Below the pieces are notes generated by a model that had not been told where the DNA came from, ran no database searches, and saw nothing but the letters and a program-made list of their open reading frames with translations. A program made the translations under genes and the position numbers. From NCBI RefSeq assembly GCF_009696275.1, contig NZ_VUMI01000036.1, positions 1 to 60,256 of the forward strand: 60,256 nt of DNA, read 5' to 3'. This document shows, in pieces, positions 1 through 9,905 of this stretch; positions within the stretch are counted from its first letter, which is position 1; each line of letters begins with the position of its first letter. This DNA is from Eisenbergiella porci (GTDB taxonomy: Bacteria > Bacillota > Clostridia > Lachnospirales > Lachnospiraceae).

Positions 1-160
1 TTGAATTACATTTTAAAATCCCATGGCAATGGGTTTATTAAGGTTACCCTTTTTTACATCAGCTGCTTGAAAAAAACTTTGTAAACATTTTTCATTTTAC
101 CTATTGACATTTCTTAGCTGGACTTCTTTATTCATCAAAATGGATTGTCACCCATTGATT

Positions 161-1084
161 TCACCCTTTAATAGAGCCAATCATGACGCCCTTTACAAAA
201 TACTTCTGCAGGAAAGGATATACACAGATAATAGGCAGCGTGGATACTACAATTACGCCGTATTTAATCACCTGCACCATGGTCTGCAGCTTGCGCGCCG
301 CATCCGCATCTGTGGTCATGGAATTGGCGGCCCCGGTCGCCGCTGTCAGCAGGATCTCCCTCAGGTACAGCGCCAGCGGATATTTGCTTCTGTCGGTAAG
401 GAATATCATGGGATTAAAATATGAATCCCAGTAGGTTACCGCAATATAAAGTACCAGTACCGCCATAATCGCCTTGGAAAGCGGCATTACAATTCTGAAA
501 AAGAACCGTCCGTTTCCGCAGCCGTCCACTCTGGCCGCATCACGCAGTTCCTCTGGTATATTGCTTTCCATAAAGGAGCGGGTAATAATGATATTATAGA
601 CTGCCACTGCGCTGATAATTACCATCAGGGTTCTTGTATTGGTCAGCTGCAGCTTCTTTATTACCATATAAAAAGGAATCAGGCCGCCGCCGAAGTACAT
701 TGTAAACACAAAATAGCCCATCAAAGTATTACGGAAGGGCAGGTCCTTTCTGGACAGGGCATAGCCTGCCATCATGGTTACAAGCGTCCCCAGCGCCGTA
801 CCCCCGGCCGTATAAATCAGTGTGTTACCGTAACCGATCCAAATCCGGGCATCCTCGAACACCTTTTGATATCCCAAAAGCGTAAAGCCCTTCGGCCACA
901 GCAACATACTCCCGTTATTGACATACGCCGGATCCGAAAAAGAAGCTACAAAAACGAAATAAATCGGATATGCCATAATAACTATTATCAACAGCAGCGC
1001 TGCCGCAACCACAATGTCAAAAACCGTATCCTGGGTAAACCGGAATTTTTTCTTTTTCTGGGAAAGGGCTCCCTGCGTCGTCAT
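161..1084 (-). CDS. CUT1-family carbohydrate ABC transporter permease (LplC/YtcP type)
   Basis: This 307-residue inner-membrane protein is one of two permease subunits of a sugar importer and acts with the permease gene just upstream on the same strand. It has a basic N-terminus, then about six hydrophobic segments starting near residue 23. The EAA-type coupling loop is visible near residue 180 (EELRDAARVDGCG), where an ATPase such as MsmX would dock. The start is supported by an AGGAGG about 6 bases before the ATG. In this family (LplB-LplC) the solute-binding protein usually lies next to the permeases; here it would lie beyond the left edge. Bases 1-160 downstream hold no gene I can see. 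The family is clear; the substrate is not shown by the sequence. Confidence 0.9.
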   Translation of the reverse strand: MTTQGALSQKKKKFRFTQDTVFDIVVAAALLLIIVIMAYPIYFVFVASFSDPAYVNNGSMLLWPKGFTLLGYQKVFEDARIWIGYGNTLIYTAGGTALGTLVTMMAGYALSRKDLPFRNTLMGYFVFTMYFGGGLIPFYMVIKKLQLTNTRTLMVIISAVAVYNIIITRSFMESNIPEELRDAARVDGCGNGRFFFRIVMPLSKAIMAVLVLYIAVTYWDSYFNPMIFLTDRSKYPLALYLREILLTAATGAANSMTTDADAARKLQTMVQVIKYGVIVVSTLPIICVYPFLQKYFVKGVMIGSIKG

Positions 1085-1111
1085 ATCGTCTCCTCCTGTC
1101 TCCTGTTATTC

Positions 1112-2056
1112 CTACCACAGACTGGAACCGGATACCTTTTTCGATATCTTATTCACCACCACAAGCAGGAAAAAATTTATTGCGTTGTTAAACAGCCCTA
1201 TGGCCGCCGAGTAGCTGTACTGCTGCTGTTTCAGACCGATTTTATAAACATAGGTGGAGATCACCTCCGCCGTGGTAAGATTCAGATCATTCTGCATCAG
1301 ATATACTTTTTCATAGCCTACGCTCATAATGTTCCCTGCGTTCATGATAAGCAGTATTACCATCGTGGGCATAATGGCGGGCAAATCAATATGGATAATC
1401 CGCTTCAGCTTGTTCGCCCCGTCCACCATGGCCGCCTCATGCAGCTCCTGATCCACGCCGGCCAACGCTGCCAGATAAATTATGGAACTCCAGCCCATGT
1501 TCTGCCAGATCCCCGACCAGACATAAAGATGTGCAAAGGCTGAGGCGCTGCCCATATAATACAAGTCATCCGGTCCTCCCAGCATAGCAATCAGATGATT
1601 TAAAAAACCCGATCTGGGAGAGAGGAAAACCGACATCATACCGACCAGAATTACTGTGGAAATAAAGTGCGGCATATAGGTTATCGTCTGTGTCAGTTTT
1701 TTGAATCTGGTACTTTTTACACTGTTTATCATAAGCGCAAGCACTATGGGGATTGGGAAGCCCACCACCAGGGAATAGAGGCTCACCACCAGTGTATTCT
1801 TCACTATCTGCCAGAAACGGGGCAGATGGAAAAAGGTCTGGAACCATTTTAAACCCACCCAGTTGCTCCCCATTATCCCTTTCCCCGGCGAATAATCCTG
1901 AAAGGCCATAAGTACGCCATACATCGGCGCATAGCAGAATATTCCTATAAATACCACGGCGGGAACCAGAAACAGGTACAGACACCAGTTTCTCTTCATC
2001 AGTTTCCAGGTCTGGTTCTTTTTTCTGCTATTTATGGCAGCTACTGTCTTTTTCAT
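1112..2056 (-). CDS. CUT1-family carbohydrate ABC transporter permease (LplB type)
   Basis: A 314-residue partner permease, 27 bases upstream of the LplC-type gene and surely co-transcribed with it. The N-terminus is lysine-rich, then hydrophobic segments begin near residue 25. The EAA loop is seen as QELHEAAMVDGANKL near residue 205. A frame is open 16 codons further up, but I chose the internal ATG because GGGAGG lies 7 bases before it and the protein then begins MKKTVAAINSRKK, as in relatives. No ATPase or binding-protein gene is in the window, so the transporter is incomplete here. The divergent AraC gene at 2299 is the likely local regulator, by position only. Confidence 0.9.
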   Translation of the reverse strand: MKKTVAAINSRKKNQTWKLMKRNWCLYLFLVPAVVFIGIFCYAPMYGVLMAFQDYSPGKGIMGSNWVGLKWFQTFFHLPRFWQIVKNTLVVSLYSLVVGFPIPIVLALMINSVKSTRFKKLTQTITYMPHFISTVILVGMMSVFLSPRSGFLNHLIAMLGGPDDLYYMGSASAFAHLYVWSGIWQNMGWSSIIYLAALAGVDQELHEAAMVDGANKLKRIIHIDLPAIMPTMVILLIMNAGNIMSVGYEKVYLMQNDLNLTTAEVISTYVYKIGLKQQQYSYSAAIGLFNNAINFFLLVVVNKISKKVSGSSLW

Positions 2057-2298
2057 TTTTATACCTCCCGCATACCGCAGGCTTTCCTGCGATATAGTAT
2101 CCATCCATAGTTGGAAAGGACTTACAAACGTTTCCTCCCAGGCCTTTCCGCTTGTGCATACTATTATTTTAATGTGCCGGAGCCTTTTCTTCTTGTAATA
2201 TTTTAGTGATTTCTGGTAATAAATTCACTTTTTGTGTTATAGTAAGGGAATATAGATATGGTTAGGGCCCGCATCAAAAAAGGAAAGGAAGTTTTTTT

Positions 2299-3165
2299 AT
2301 GAAATTTTTGGACTATCCGGAGCAGCAAAGACATGGAAGCCAGGACTTCCCCTATTTTTTCTACCATGTTACTTATATTCATCCCCGCTACACCATGCCT
2401 TATCACTGGCATCCCCTCTGTGAAATCGTCCATGTTTTCTCCGGGCATTTCCGGCTGCAGCTGGAAGATTGTGAACTGCTGCTTTCTCCCGGAGACAGCG
2501 CTTTTATTTCCTCAGGCGTTACCCACGGCGGCGCGCCCCTGGAAGCGCAAAGCTGCTGTTATGAATGCCTGCTGATGGATCTGGATACTATTTTTCAGTC
2601 CGGCTCATCCACCAGAGTTTATGAACATAAAATCTTCGACCTCCTGAACCAGAAAATACTTATCCATAATTATTTTCCTGCAGCATGCACGCAAATCAAC
2701 GATATTCTCTTCAGTATGCTGGATTTGCTGCGTTTCAAGCCGGAGGGCTATACGCTTCTTTTGCAGGGCTATACCTTCCTGCTGTTCGGTCAGCTTTTCC
2801 AGAACCATTTTTATTCCGAAGCACCCGCTCTCAGCACCCAGAAAAAAGTGCTGCATCTGAAGGATGTGCTTACCTTTATAGATGAGCACTATGCGGAAGA
2901 TATCCGGCTTTCCGACCTTGCCGCCTGCGCAAATATGAACGGCAATTATTTCTGCCGCTATTTCCGGGAGCTGACCCACCGCACACCACTGGATTACCTG
3001 AATTATTACCGTGTGGAGGCCGCCTGCGAGCAGCTGTCTTATACGAATAAAACGATTACGGAAATCGCTTTTGACTGCGGTTTCCACGATGCCAGCTATT
3101 TTGTAAAGGTTTTCAAACGTTATAAAAATATCACGCCTTCCGAATACACACGGGCCGATTTTTAG
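2299..3165 (+). CDS. AraC-family transcriptional regulator with N-terminal cupin domain
   Basis: This 288-residue DNA-binding protein has a sugar-sensing cupin half (about residues 20-130, with HWHPLCEIVHVFSG typical of the cupin strand) and a C-terminal pair of helix-turn-helix motifs (about 190-285). The second HTH carries the family signature ITEIAFDCGFHDASYFVKVFKR. The start follows AAGGAAGG. It is divergent from the LplBC permease operon, the usual arrangement for an activator of a sugar importer, and convergent with the GH2 gene. The inducer is unknown. Confidence 0.9.
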   Translation: MKFLDYPEQQRHGSQDFPYFFYHVTYIHPRYTMPYHWHPLCEIVHVFSGHFRLQLEDCELLLSPGDSAFISSGVTHGGAPLEAQSCCYECLLMDLDTIFQSGSSTRVYEHKIFDLLNQKILIHNYFPAACTQINDILFSMLDLLRFKPEGYTLLLQGYTFLLFGQLFQNHFYSEAPALSTQKKVLHLKDVLTFIDEHYAEDIRLSDLAACANMNGNYFCRYFRELTHRTPLDYLNYYRVEAACEQLSYTNKTITEIAFDCGFHDASYFVKVFKRYKNITPSEYTRADF

Positions 3166-3168
3166 GCG

Positions 3169-3212
3169 CAAAAAAGCTCCGGCGGGCCACAGCATCCCAT
3201 GGCCTCCGGAGC
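3169..3212 (-). terminator. Rho-independent terminator of the GH2 gene
   Basis: On the minus strand a GC-rich stem (GCTCCGG pairing with CCGGAGC, extended by GGCC/GGCC) is followed directly by six T residues. It lies 37 bases past the stop of the glycosidase and 4 bases past the stop of the convergent AraC gene. Confidence 0.75.
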
Positions 3213-3248
3213 ATCCATACTCTGAAACAGTTTTTATCCCAATTTCCT

Positions 3249-5669
3249 CTATTTCACATCAACCGTACATTCCGTCCGGCTTTCCACCCCCAACACACCT
3301 ATCCGCACCGTGCCGGTCTTCCCCACCGTCCTGATCCAGAAGGAGGATACGCCTCCGGTAAGGGGGAACCGCGCAGGGCCCAGCAGCCTGGCAGGGCCGT
3401 CCAGTTGGATTTCCACACATTCCTGGGTAAAGGGCAGCAGATTTCCCATATTGTCCACCGCCTTCACCGTAATACGGGTGGCGTCATAGGTATCGCCGTC
3501 TGCGTACAGGACGGAATCATCAGCCCTGGCGATGATTCCGGCGGCATACCGGCTTTCTCCCACTTCCCTTCTGCATACGATGCGGTCCCCAAGCCATCCC
3601 TCCAGCACCAGGTTGTTTTCCGTTTCTCCCCAGCCGCCTGCGGATTTGATCACCATGCCGATAAGCCCCGATATTTCCCTGTTGTAACGCGCCGCCAGCC
3701 CGGAAAGGAATATATAATCCTCCTGCTGCATGGCGGTAAGCGTCCCTTCAGTCACCTTTTTTTCCAGGAATGTGGTAAGTCCTCTTCTGTCTTCTTCGGA
3801 GAAATCAGCCAGCAGTTCTTCCTCCATCAAATGGAAAATCATGACGGGAGGGTGCTTCAGATGGGGAAATTCCTCCTTGCGGGGATAAAAATCCGACACT
3901 TTTTTCCCATTTTTATAAACCCTCACATAATCACAGTTGGTCAGGATATAAAAGGGCACCGTGCCTCCGCCGTCCTTTTCCCCACGGCTTACCAGCGTAA
4001 CAGGCTCAAGCACCGGTTCCTTCTCCGGTTCCTTCTGTGACGCATAGGCAAAGGCCGCGTATTTGGGGTTCCTGAACATATCAAAAACGCCATGATAACA
4101 GATTTTATCCCCTGAACCGAAGCTGCCGTGGGTATTATAGTCAAAAGCGCACCAGCTGATGCCACCTGCCAGATCCTCACGGCCCAGGCTTTCGTTTATC
4201 ACCCGCAGATGCCGCAGCGCATGTTCCGTCAGACGCGCCTCCTGGTCAAAACGCTTTGCGGGGTACATATGTCCGTTGCTCTCCGTCACAAGCAGAGGCA
4301 CCGCCCTGTCCAGCCCTGTGGTTTCCTTCTGTGGCCGGAATACCGTTTTTCCCCCGTCGTGGGTAAAATCATTGTAGGTATACACATCCTCCAAAAGCTC
4401 GCTTCGCTGAATATACCTGGTCCCTCCGGTCTGCCGGCCAGGATCCATGGCGCGGGCCAGCGCATTGGTCCTTTCATAAAAGGAATGATCATCCTGGGAT
4501 TCATTGATCCTTACGCCCCACAAAATAATGGAGGGCCGGTTATAATCCCGCGTGATCATAGCCTTCAGCTCCTCCAGGGAATGCTGCTTCCAATCCTCAT
4601 CCCCGATGTGCTGCCAGCCCGGAATCTCCTCCATTACCAACAGTCCCAGCTCGTCGCAGGCATCCAGGAAATGCCTGGACTGGGGATAATGGCTGGTGCG
4701 CACCACATTGCAGCCCAGCTCCCGTCGCAGAAGCTGCGCATCCCGGCGCTGTATCCGCTCCGGCATGGCATAGCCCACATAGGGCCATGACTGATGGCGG
4801 TTCAGGCCGATGAGTTTGCATTTCACGCCGTTCAGGAAAAATCCTTCCGGTGTAAACCGGGCCTGCCTGAAGCCGAAACGGCTGCTGCTCAGGCTGACGC
4901 AGCTTCCGCTCTCCTTCTCCTTCAGCTTTGCCTCCGCCCGGTAAAGGACCGGATGCTGCGTATCCCATAAGGAAATATCCGTAAGCCCTTCAAGGGCCGC
5001 CGGGATTTTCTGTGTGCCGGGTTTCAGGGAAATCTTTCCCTCCCAATTCCCGGCCATGCTGTTCTCCGGGGAAAACAGCGTAAGCTCCAAAATTCCCTCC
5101 CAAGCATGGTCGCAAGTAATTTCACATGCGCAGCGTAAGGTCTTCACCTCCTCCAGCGGATCAGGGCAGTCCAGCCACAGGCGCTCCAGCCGCACCGGCC
5201 CTGCGGCGTACAGCCATACCTCCCGGTAAATGCCGCCGTAGGTCAGATAATCCACCACATTTCCAAAAGGAGGGATGCCTCCCAGCTCCCTGGAATCCAC
5301 GCGGACGACAAGTATGTTTTCCTCCCCGAAGCGCACTGCCCCGGTAAGCTCCACGGTAAAAGGCGTATAGCCGCCCTCATGCCTTCCCGTCAAAATCCCG
5401 TTGCAGTAAACATCACAGGCCAGCATGACTCCCTCAAATTCCAGAAAAATGGATTTTTCCTGCCACTCCTCCGGGATTTCCAGCAGCTTCTTATAGCAGC
5501 TGACGAACTGATATTCAGTTTCACTGAAGTAATTCAGGGGAAGCATCTTATTGGTATGGGGCAGATCCACCGTCTCATACCCCGCGGCCTCCGGTGTGCA
5601 TTTTATATCCTCCGGCACAAAATCCGGTTTGTAAAGCCAGTCATAGTTCAGCGGAATTTTCTGCTGCAT
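3249..5669 (-). CDS. Glycoside hydrolase family 2 (beta-galactosidase/beta-glucuronidase type)
   Basis: An 806-residue, probably cytoplasmic exo-glycosidase. It follows the GH2 plan: N-terminal sugar-binding jelly roll (about 1-170), immunoglobulin-like domain (about 175-275), TIM barrel (about 280-560) and C-terminal accessory domains. The catalytic acid/base is the glutamate in WGVRINES near residue 390, and the likely nucleophile is the glutamate in LLVTESNG near 463. There is no signal peptide. The start has GGAGGAGG 5 bases upstream. It lies 89 bases after the symporter gene on the same strand, so imported glycosides are probably its substrates. GH2 covers galactosides, glucuronides and mannosides, and I cannot choose among them. 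Confidence 0.88.
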   Translation of the reverse strand: MQQKIPLNYDWLYKPDFVPEDIKCTPEAAGYETVDLPHTNKMLPLNYFSETEYQFVSCYKKLLEIPEEWQEKSIFLEFEGVMLACDVYCNGILTGRHEGGYTPFTVELTGAVRFGEENILVVRVDSRELGGIPPFGNVVDYLTYGGIYREVWLYAAGPVRLERLWLDCPDPLEEVKTLRCACEITCDHAWEGILELTLFSPENSMAGNWEGKISLKPGTQKIPAALEGLTDISLWDTQHPVLYRAEAKLKEKESGSCVSLSSSRFGFRQARFTPEGFFLNGVKCKLIGLNRHQSWPYVGYAMPERIQRRDAQLLRRELGCNVVRTSHYPQSRHFLDACDELGLLVMEEIPGWQHIGDEDWKQHSLEELKAMITRDYNRPSIILWGVRINESQDDHSFYERTNALARAMDPGRQTGGTRYIQRSELLEDVYTYNDFTHDGGKTVFRPQKETTGLDRAVPLLVTESNGHMYPAKRFDQEARLTEHALRHLRVINESLGREDLAGGISWCAFDYNTHGSFGSGDKICYHGVFDMFRNPKYAAFAYASQKEPEKEPVLEPVTLVSRGEKDGGGTVPFYILTNCDYVRVYKNGKKVSDFYPRKEEFPHLKHPPVMIFHLMEEELLADFSEEDRRGLTTFLEKKVTEGTLTAMQQEDYIFLSGLAARYNREISGLIGMVIKSAGGWGETENNLVLEGWLGDRIVCRREVGESRYAAGIIARADDSVLYADGDTYDATRITVKAVDNMGNLLPFTQECVEIQLDGPARLLGPARFPLTGGVSSFWIRTVGKTGTVRIGVLGVESRTECTVDVK

Positions 5670-5686
5670 TTTCCTCCTCCATTTCC

Positions 5687-5720
5687 GAAAGGCCGGCTTT
5701 GCTTCCGCCGCCGGCCTTTC
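5687..5720 (-). repeat. Intercistronic hairpin between symporter and GH2 genes
   Basis: An 11-bp perfect stem (GAAAGGCCGGC with GCCGGCCTTTC) separated by a 12-base loop, lying between two co-directional genes. There is no T-run after the stem on the minus strand, so it is more likely an mRNA-stabilising or partly terminating hairpin than a strong terminator. Confidence 0.6.
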
Positions 5721-5758
5721 TTACCTATACATTCCTATATGTAAACAATACCCTATTT

Positions 5759-7174
5759 TCAGTTATTTGTCCCGTTTTCCTTTTCCGCCCTGCGTTCCTT
5801 CAGCTCGGCTACGATCTTCGCATGGCGTTCCTCGGTCAGAGTATAGAAGAACATGGGAATCGCCCCAATCATCATAACGATGCCGGGCAGGAAGGATACC
5901 ACAAAATGAAAGGCATTCATGGTATGCTCGGTCTGCTCTACATTGGGCACATAGCCTGTCATAGACAGAACCACGGCAACCGCCACGCCTACCAGCGCGG
6001 AAGCGATTTTGGTGATGAGGGTACGGGTGGAGGTGATAACGCCTTCGTTACGCTGGCCTGTTTTCCACTCGCCGTATTCGATGGTATCAGCCGTCATGGA
6101 ACTGATAACCACAAAGGCCGCCCCCACGAACAGAATCTGCAGTGCGCCCATAACGAGCACCAGCGTGATGTTGTGATAGCCTACCAGATAAAAAACAGCG
6201 CTTACCGCAAGGTTGGCTATCATCAGGCCTAGCAGCGTCTTTTTCTTTCCCAGGGCTTTCGTCAGGAAGGGAGCCGCCACGGTCCCCAGCAGGATACTGG
6301 GCAGGGTGATCAGGCTCATTAAGCTCATCAGCTTCACATCCCCCAACGTATAGGTGGTGTAATAATAATTCAGTGTCATTTTCATAATAAAGGCAAGGTT
6401 GATTACCAGATTGGTAATCATAATGCAGAACAGCGGCTTATTGGTAAAAAGGGATTTAAAGGCAAGCGCAAAGCTGAATTTTTCCGTAGGCGCTTCCACA
6501 TGCTCCCTTACCATGCCAAAGCAGGTCAGGTACAGCACACAGCCCACTACCGCGAAAATCAGCGCCGTCATAAAATAGGCATGGGCGCTTCCCGTACCGC
6601 CGAAGGCCACAAGCAGGATAGGGATAAGCATGTTGCCGACAGTATTTGCAAGGTTGGTCCCCAGGGTAGCCGTGGTAAAAATCTTGGTTCGCTCCTCCGG
6701 ATCGCTGGTCATGGCCGCCGGAAGGCTCCAGTAGGGAATATCCACGCTGGTGAAGGCCATTCCCATAATGATATACGTGATTGCCGCATAAATAATATTT
6801 CCCGTAGGCCCGAAATTAGGTACGGTAAAGTTCAGCACAAGGCATGCCGCAACCACCGGCGGCATACGCAGAAGCCAGCAGCGGTAGCGCCCGAACCGGC
6901 TTTTTGAGCGGTCCGCGATAATTCCCATCATCGGATCATTGATGCCGTCCCAAATTCTGGCAAACAGGAAAATTCCTGCCATGATTGCCGGGTTCATGCC
7001 GAATACATCCGTATAAAAGGCGGTGATGAAGCCGCTCCAGAGCGCATAAACCGTATTTTGGCCCACGCCTCCCAGCGCATGTCCCAGAACCTCCTTGTTG
7101 GAAGCCATATTTTTCCGCCTGGCCGGCCTGGTATCAGCCATGCCGTTTTCATTTACTGCTGCAGTTTTTCCCAT
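5759..7174 (-). CDS. GPH-family sugar:cation symporter (MelB/UidB/YicJ type)
   Basis: A 471-residue membrane transporter of the glycoside-pentoside-hexuronide family, expected to have 12 transmembrane helices and to import a glycoside with Na+ or H+. The N-terminal signature is clear: YALWSGFITAFYTDVFG, then WDGINDPMMGIIADRSKSRFGRYR with the conserved aspartates and arginines near residues 75-100. The second-half motif EYGEWKTGQRNEGV is present near residue 365. The start follows GGGAGG with an 8-base gap. It lies between the GH4 gene (24 bases upstream) and the GH2 gene, so it very likely feeds one or both. Confidence 0.92.
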   Translation of the reverse strand: MGKTAAVNENGMADTRPARRKNMASNKEVLGHALGGVGQNTVYALWSGFITAFYTDVFGMNPAIMAGIFLFARIWDGINDPMMGIIADRSKSRFGRYRCWLLRMPPVVAACLVLNFTVPNFGPTGNIIYAAITYIIMGMAFTSVDIPYWSLPAAMTSDPEERTKIFTTATLGTNLANTVGNMLIPILLVAFGGTGSAHAYFMTALIFAVVGCVLYLTCFGMVREHVEAPTEKFSFALAFKSLFTNKPLFCIMITNLVINLAFIMKMTLNYYYTTYTLGDVKLMSLMSLITLPSILLGTVAAPFLTKALGKKKTLLGLMIANLAVSAVFYLVGYHNITLVLVMGALQILFVGAAFVVISSMTADTIEYGEWKTGQRNEGVITSTRTLITKIASALVGVAVAVVLSMTGYVPNVEQTEHTMNAFHFVVSFLPGIVMMIGAIPMFFYTLTEERHAKIVAELKERRAEKENGTNN

Positions 7175-7198
7175 GAGTCATTCCTCCCTCTCTTTTGT

Positions 7199-8572
7199 TT
7201 AATGATATTCCGGCAGCCAGCTGCCATGAGCCTCTATCAGCTCATCCACCAGGCTGCGTATTTCGTCTATCGTCAGCTCCGCCGCCGTATGGGGATCCAG
7301 CATGGCCGCCTGATAAATGGCCTCCCTGCTGCCGGTGAGCGCTGCGTCCACTGTCAGCTGCTGCAGGCCGATATTGCTCATATTCAAGGCCGCCAGCTGA
7401 TGGGGCAGGCTTCCCACATGGCACGGCTGGATGCCTCCCTGTCCGGCTGCGCAGGTAACCTCCACACAGCAGTCCTTCGGCAGGTTGTCAATCAGCCCTT
7501 CGTTCATCACATTCCCCGCAAAGGTAAACGGCCTGCCCGTTTCCAGCGCTTCCAGAATGTAGGACGGATATTCATGCGTGCGCTGGTGGATCAGGTTTTC
7601 ATCATTCACCAGACTGTTTTTCAGTTGCTTCCAGTGTTCAATCTGGATGCGGCAGCGGCGCGGGTATTCATCCAGCGGAATCTGGTACTTTTCAATCAGC
7701 TCCGGATGAGCCTTCTTGATGAAATAAGGCATAAACTCCGCATTGTGCTCGCTGGATTCCGTCACATAGCAGCCAAACTGCTTCATGATTTCAAAGCGCA
7801 CCAGATCATCGTGTCTGTCCGGGGTGAAATCATATTCCGGGTAAAGCAGCTGGGGATAATCCTTCAGCATTTCCCTGGTATACGGTTTGAGGATCGGCCC
7901 CTCTTCGGCCCTCTGTTTGATCTGCGGGTAATAATCCTCTCCGTTGCGCGTGATTTCCAGCAGCCATGCCATATGGTTGATTCCCGCAATTTTATACTTC
8001 ACATGATCCTGGGGCAGCCCCAGCCTGTATAGCAGCTGCGGCACACAGACCTGTACGGAATGGCAGATTCCCACCGTCTGTATGAAGGATGCCCTGCACA
8101 TCGCCATGGTCAGTATTGCCATGGGATTGGTGTAGTTTAAAAACAGAGCCTCCGGGCAGACCTTTTCCATATCCCTGACAAAATCAAGCATCACCGGAAT
8201 GGTGCGCAGCGCCCTGAAAATCCCGCCAATTCCCACCGTATCCCCGATGGTCTGACGCAGGCCGTATTTTTTCGGGATTTCAAAATCCGTCACCGTACAA
8301 GGCTCATAGCCGCCCACCTGGATGGCATTAATCACATATCTGGCTCCCCGCAGCGCTTCCATACGATCCATATATTTTACGATCCGCGCCCTGCCGCCGT
8401 TAGAGTTCCGGTTGATGTTGGACAGCATCTGCCAGGACTCCTCCAGACGCTGCATATCGATATCGTACAGCGCATATTCAAATTCCTGCAGCGGCCCTGT
8501 CAGCATACAGTCCCCCAGCACGTTTTTCGCAAAAACCGTGCTGCCGGCACCTAAAAAAGCAATCTTGTCCAT
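7199..8572 (-). CDS. melA: GH4 alpha-galactosidase-type glycosidase, NAD- and Mn-dependent
   Basis: A 457-residue cytoplasmic enzyme of glycoside hydrolase family 4, which cleaves glycosides by a redox mechanism needing NAD+ and a divalent metal. The N-terminal Rossmann motif is KIAFLGAGSTVFAKN. Metal-binding and catalytic motifs are visible as NYTNPMAI, GICHSVQ (Cys and His ligands) and AGINHMAWL. These match the MelA branch better than the 6-phospho-glucosidase branch. The frame is open 12 codons upstream, but AGGAGG lies 7 bases before the ATG used here. It heads a GH4-symporter-GH2 operon, downstream of an AraC gene on the same strand. The exact sugar remains inferred. Confidence 0.88.
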   Translation of the reverse strand: MDKIAFLGAGSTVFAKNVLGDCMLTGPLQEFEYALYDIDMQRLEESWQMLSNINRNSNGGRARIVKYMDRMEALRGARYVINAIQVGGYEPCTVTDFEIPKKYGLRQTIGDTVGIGGIFRALRTIPVMLDFVRDMEKVCPEALFLNYTNPMAILTMAMCRASFIQTVGICHSVQVCVPQLLYRLGLPQDHVKYKIAGINHMAWLLEITRNGEDYYPQIKQRAEEGPILKPYTREMLKDYPQLLYPEYDFTPDRHDDLVRFEIMKQFGCYVTESSEHNAEFMPYFIKKAHPELIEKYQIPLDEYPRRCRIQIEHWKQLKNSLVNDENLIHQRTHEYPSYILEALETGRPFTFAGNVMNEGLIDNLPKDCCVEVTCAAGQGGIQPCHVGSLPHQLAALNMSNIGLQQLTVDAALTGSREAIYQAAMLDPHTAAELTIDEIRSLVDELIEAHGSWLPEYH

Positions 8573-8655
8573 AGTCCCCTCCTTTTTTGTTTTGTGCATT
8601 TCATACATACAATATAGCAGTCATTTTCCATTATTTCAGTAACATTAACAGATTC

Positions 8656-8704
8656 AAAAAGAAAGAGCGGTTACCATTTCAGACTTTCTGAATAGTATCC
8701 GCTC
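8656..8704 (-). terminator. Rho-independent terminator of the AraC gene
   Basis: On the minus strand GAGCGG pairs with CCGCTC around an imperfect inner stem, followed by TTTCTTTTTG. It lies 21 bases beyond the AraC stop, which suggests the AraC gene and the GH4 operon are transcribed separately. Confidence 0.7.
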
Positions 8705-8724
8705 ATTTTAATGGTATATGTTAT

Positions 8725-9777
8725 TCAATTTTCCCATTCCTTCCGATAGGCTCCCGGCAGCATACCGTATTTTTCTCTGAACATCCGGTTAAAATGCCCC
8801 TTGTTGGAAAAACCCAGCTCCCTGATAATTTCATTCACGCTCTTATCCGTAGCCTTCAGCTGCTCCGCAGCCGCCTGCAGGCGCATAAAACGCAGATGGG
8901 AGGAATAATTTTCCCCGGTTTTCTGCAGCAGGAAACGGTTGAGGTAATCCGGGTTAAAATGGAAGAAGGCTGCCAGCTCCGTCCGGTTGACCGTATCCAG
9001 ATGCTCCTGCATATAGTTCAGTATTTCCGCCAGAAGGTTTTCCTCGATTTCCTTCCGGCTCTGATAGTGGTAGGTATAGCCGTGGTTTTCCGCCAGAAGC
9101 CCGAACAGGCGGACCAGATAACCCTTGATCACCAGATGATGTCCGGGCAGCTTTCGTTCATCCTCCTCCACAATCTGTTCCAAAAGCCCCTCCACCGGGG
9201 AAAAATCCTCCCTGTGGAACAGAATATACTGCTGATCTGTGCGCCCGAACTGATTCTCCATAAACGCCGCGATCTCCGGATGCGGGGCAAAAAAGCGAGC
9301 CAGCTCCCCTTTCAGGAAGCCTGCGGACAGCCCCATAAACAGCACCCTGTCCTCCGGTCCTGATACCTCGTCCCTGTGGATCACATTGGGATTGAGCATA
9401 CATACATCCCCCGCCTGATGCCGGTGCAGCACGCCGTTGATGGACTGGACATAGCTTCCCCGCAGCACAAAAATAAATTCCATATAATCATGTCTGTGAT
9501 AGCTCAGCTGGTAGTGGGCCTCCCCCTCCCCGCCGAAGGAAGGCGTCGCGGGATTCAGAAAAAAATCCCGTTTGATGAAGTTCACCTTCTGCTCCTCCAC
9601 TATCCCCCGTAAAAAATCCACGCTGCTAAAGCTCTGCATCGTATTTAGCCGAGAGATATACGCGGAGTTCTGGATCCGGCGCTCCAGTTCCACTTTTTCG
9701 TCCTCCTGCGCAATCCGGTACTGCCGGACCAGCCGCCCCATTTCAATGGCCGGCGCAAACCAGGTTTCCATATCCAT
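8725..9777 (-). CDS. AraC-family transcriptional regulator
   Basis: A 350-residue regulator. An N-terminal helical stretch of about 60 residues rich in Glu and Arg leads into a cupin domain (about 85-190, with YHRHDYMEFIFVLRG). The C-terminal AraC HTH pair spans about 245-348, ending in the signature VNEIIRELGFSNKGHFNRMFREKYG. GGAGGGG sits just before the start. It lies immediately upstream of the GH4-symporter-GH2 operon on the same strand and is the best candidate for its activator. The inducer is unknown. Confidence 0.9.
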   Translation of the reverse strand: MDMETWFAPAIEMGRLVRQYRIAQEDEKVELERRIQNSAYISRLNTMQSFSSVDFLRGIVEEQKVNFIKRDFFLNPATPSFGGEGEAHYQLSYHRHDYMEFIFVLRGSYVQSINGVLHRHQAGDVCMLNPNVIHRDEVSGPEDRVLFMGLSAGFLKGELARFFAPHPEIAAFMENQFGRTDQQYILFHREDFSPVEGLLEQIVEEDERKLPGHHLVIKGYLVRLFGLLAENHGYTYHYQSRKEIEENLLAEILNYMQEHLDTVNRTELAAFFHFNPDYLNRFLLQKTGENYSSHLRFMRLQAAAEQLKATDKSVNEIIRELGFSNKGHFNRMFREKYGMLPGAYRKEWEN

Positions 9778-9905
9778 AGCATTCCCCTCCCCGTCATCGA
9801 TAGCTCCATTTTAGCCGACCAACGGTACATTTACAAGAGGGGCGACTGCACGCGATACTTCACACAGGATTTTTAAGCCGTTACTCAGCCGCCTTTTTTA
9901 CTGTT

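Noticed and set aside
1-160. A solute-binding protein gene at the left edge
   Set aside because: Expected by context, but no coding frame with its features is visible in these bases.
3405-7058. Several plus-strand frames opposite the GH2 and symporter genes
   Set aside because: All are antisense to genes with intact motifs and lack start signals.
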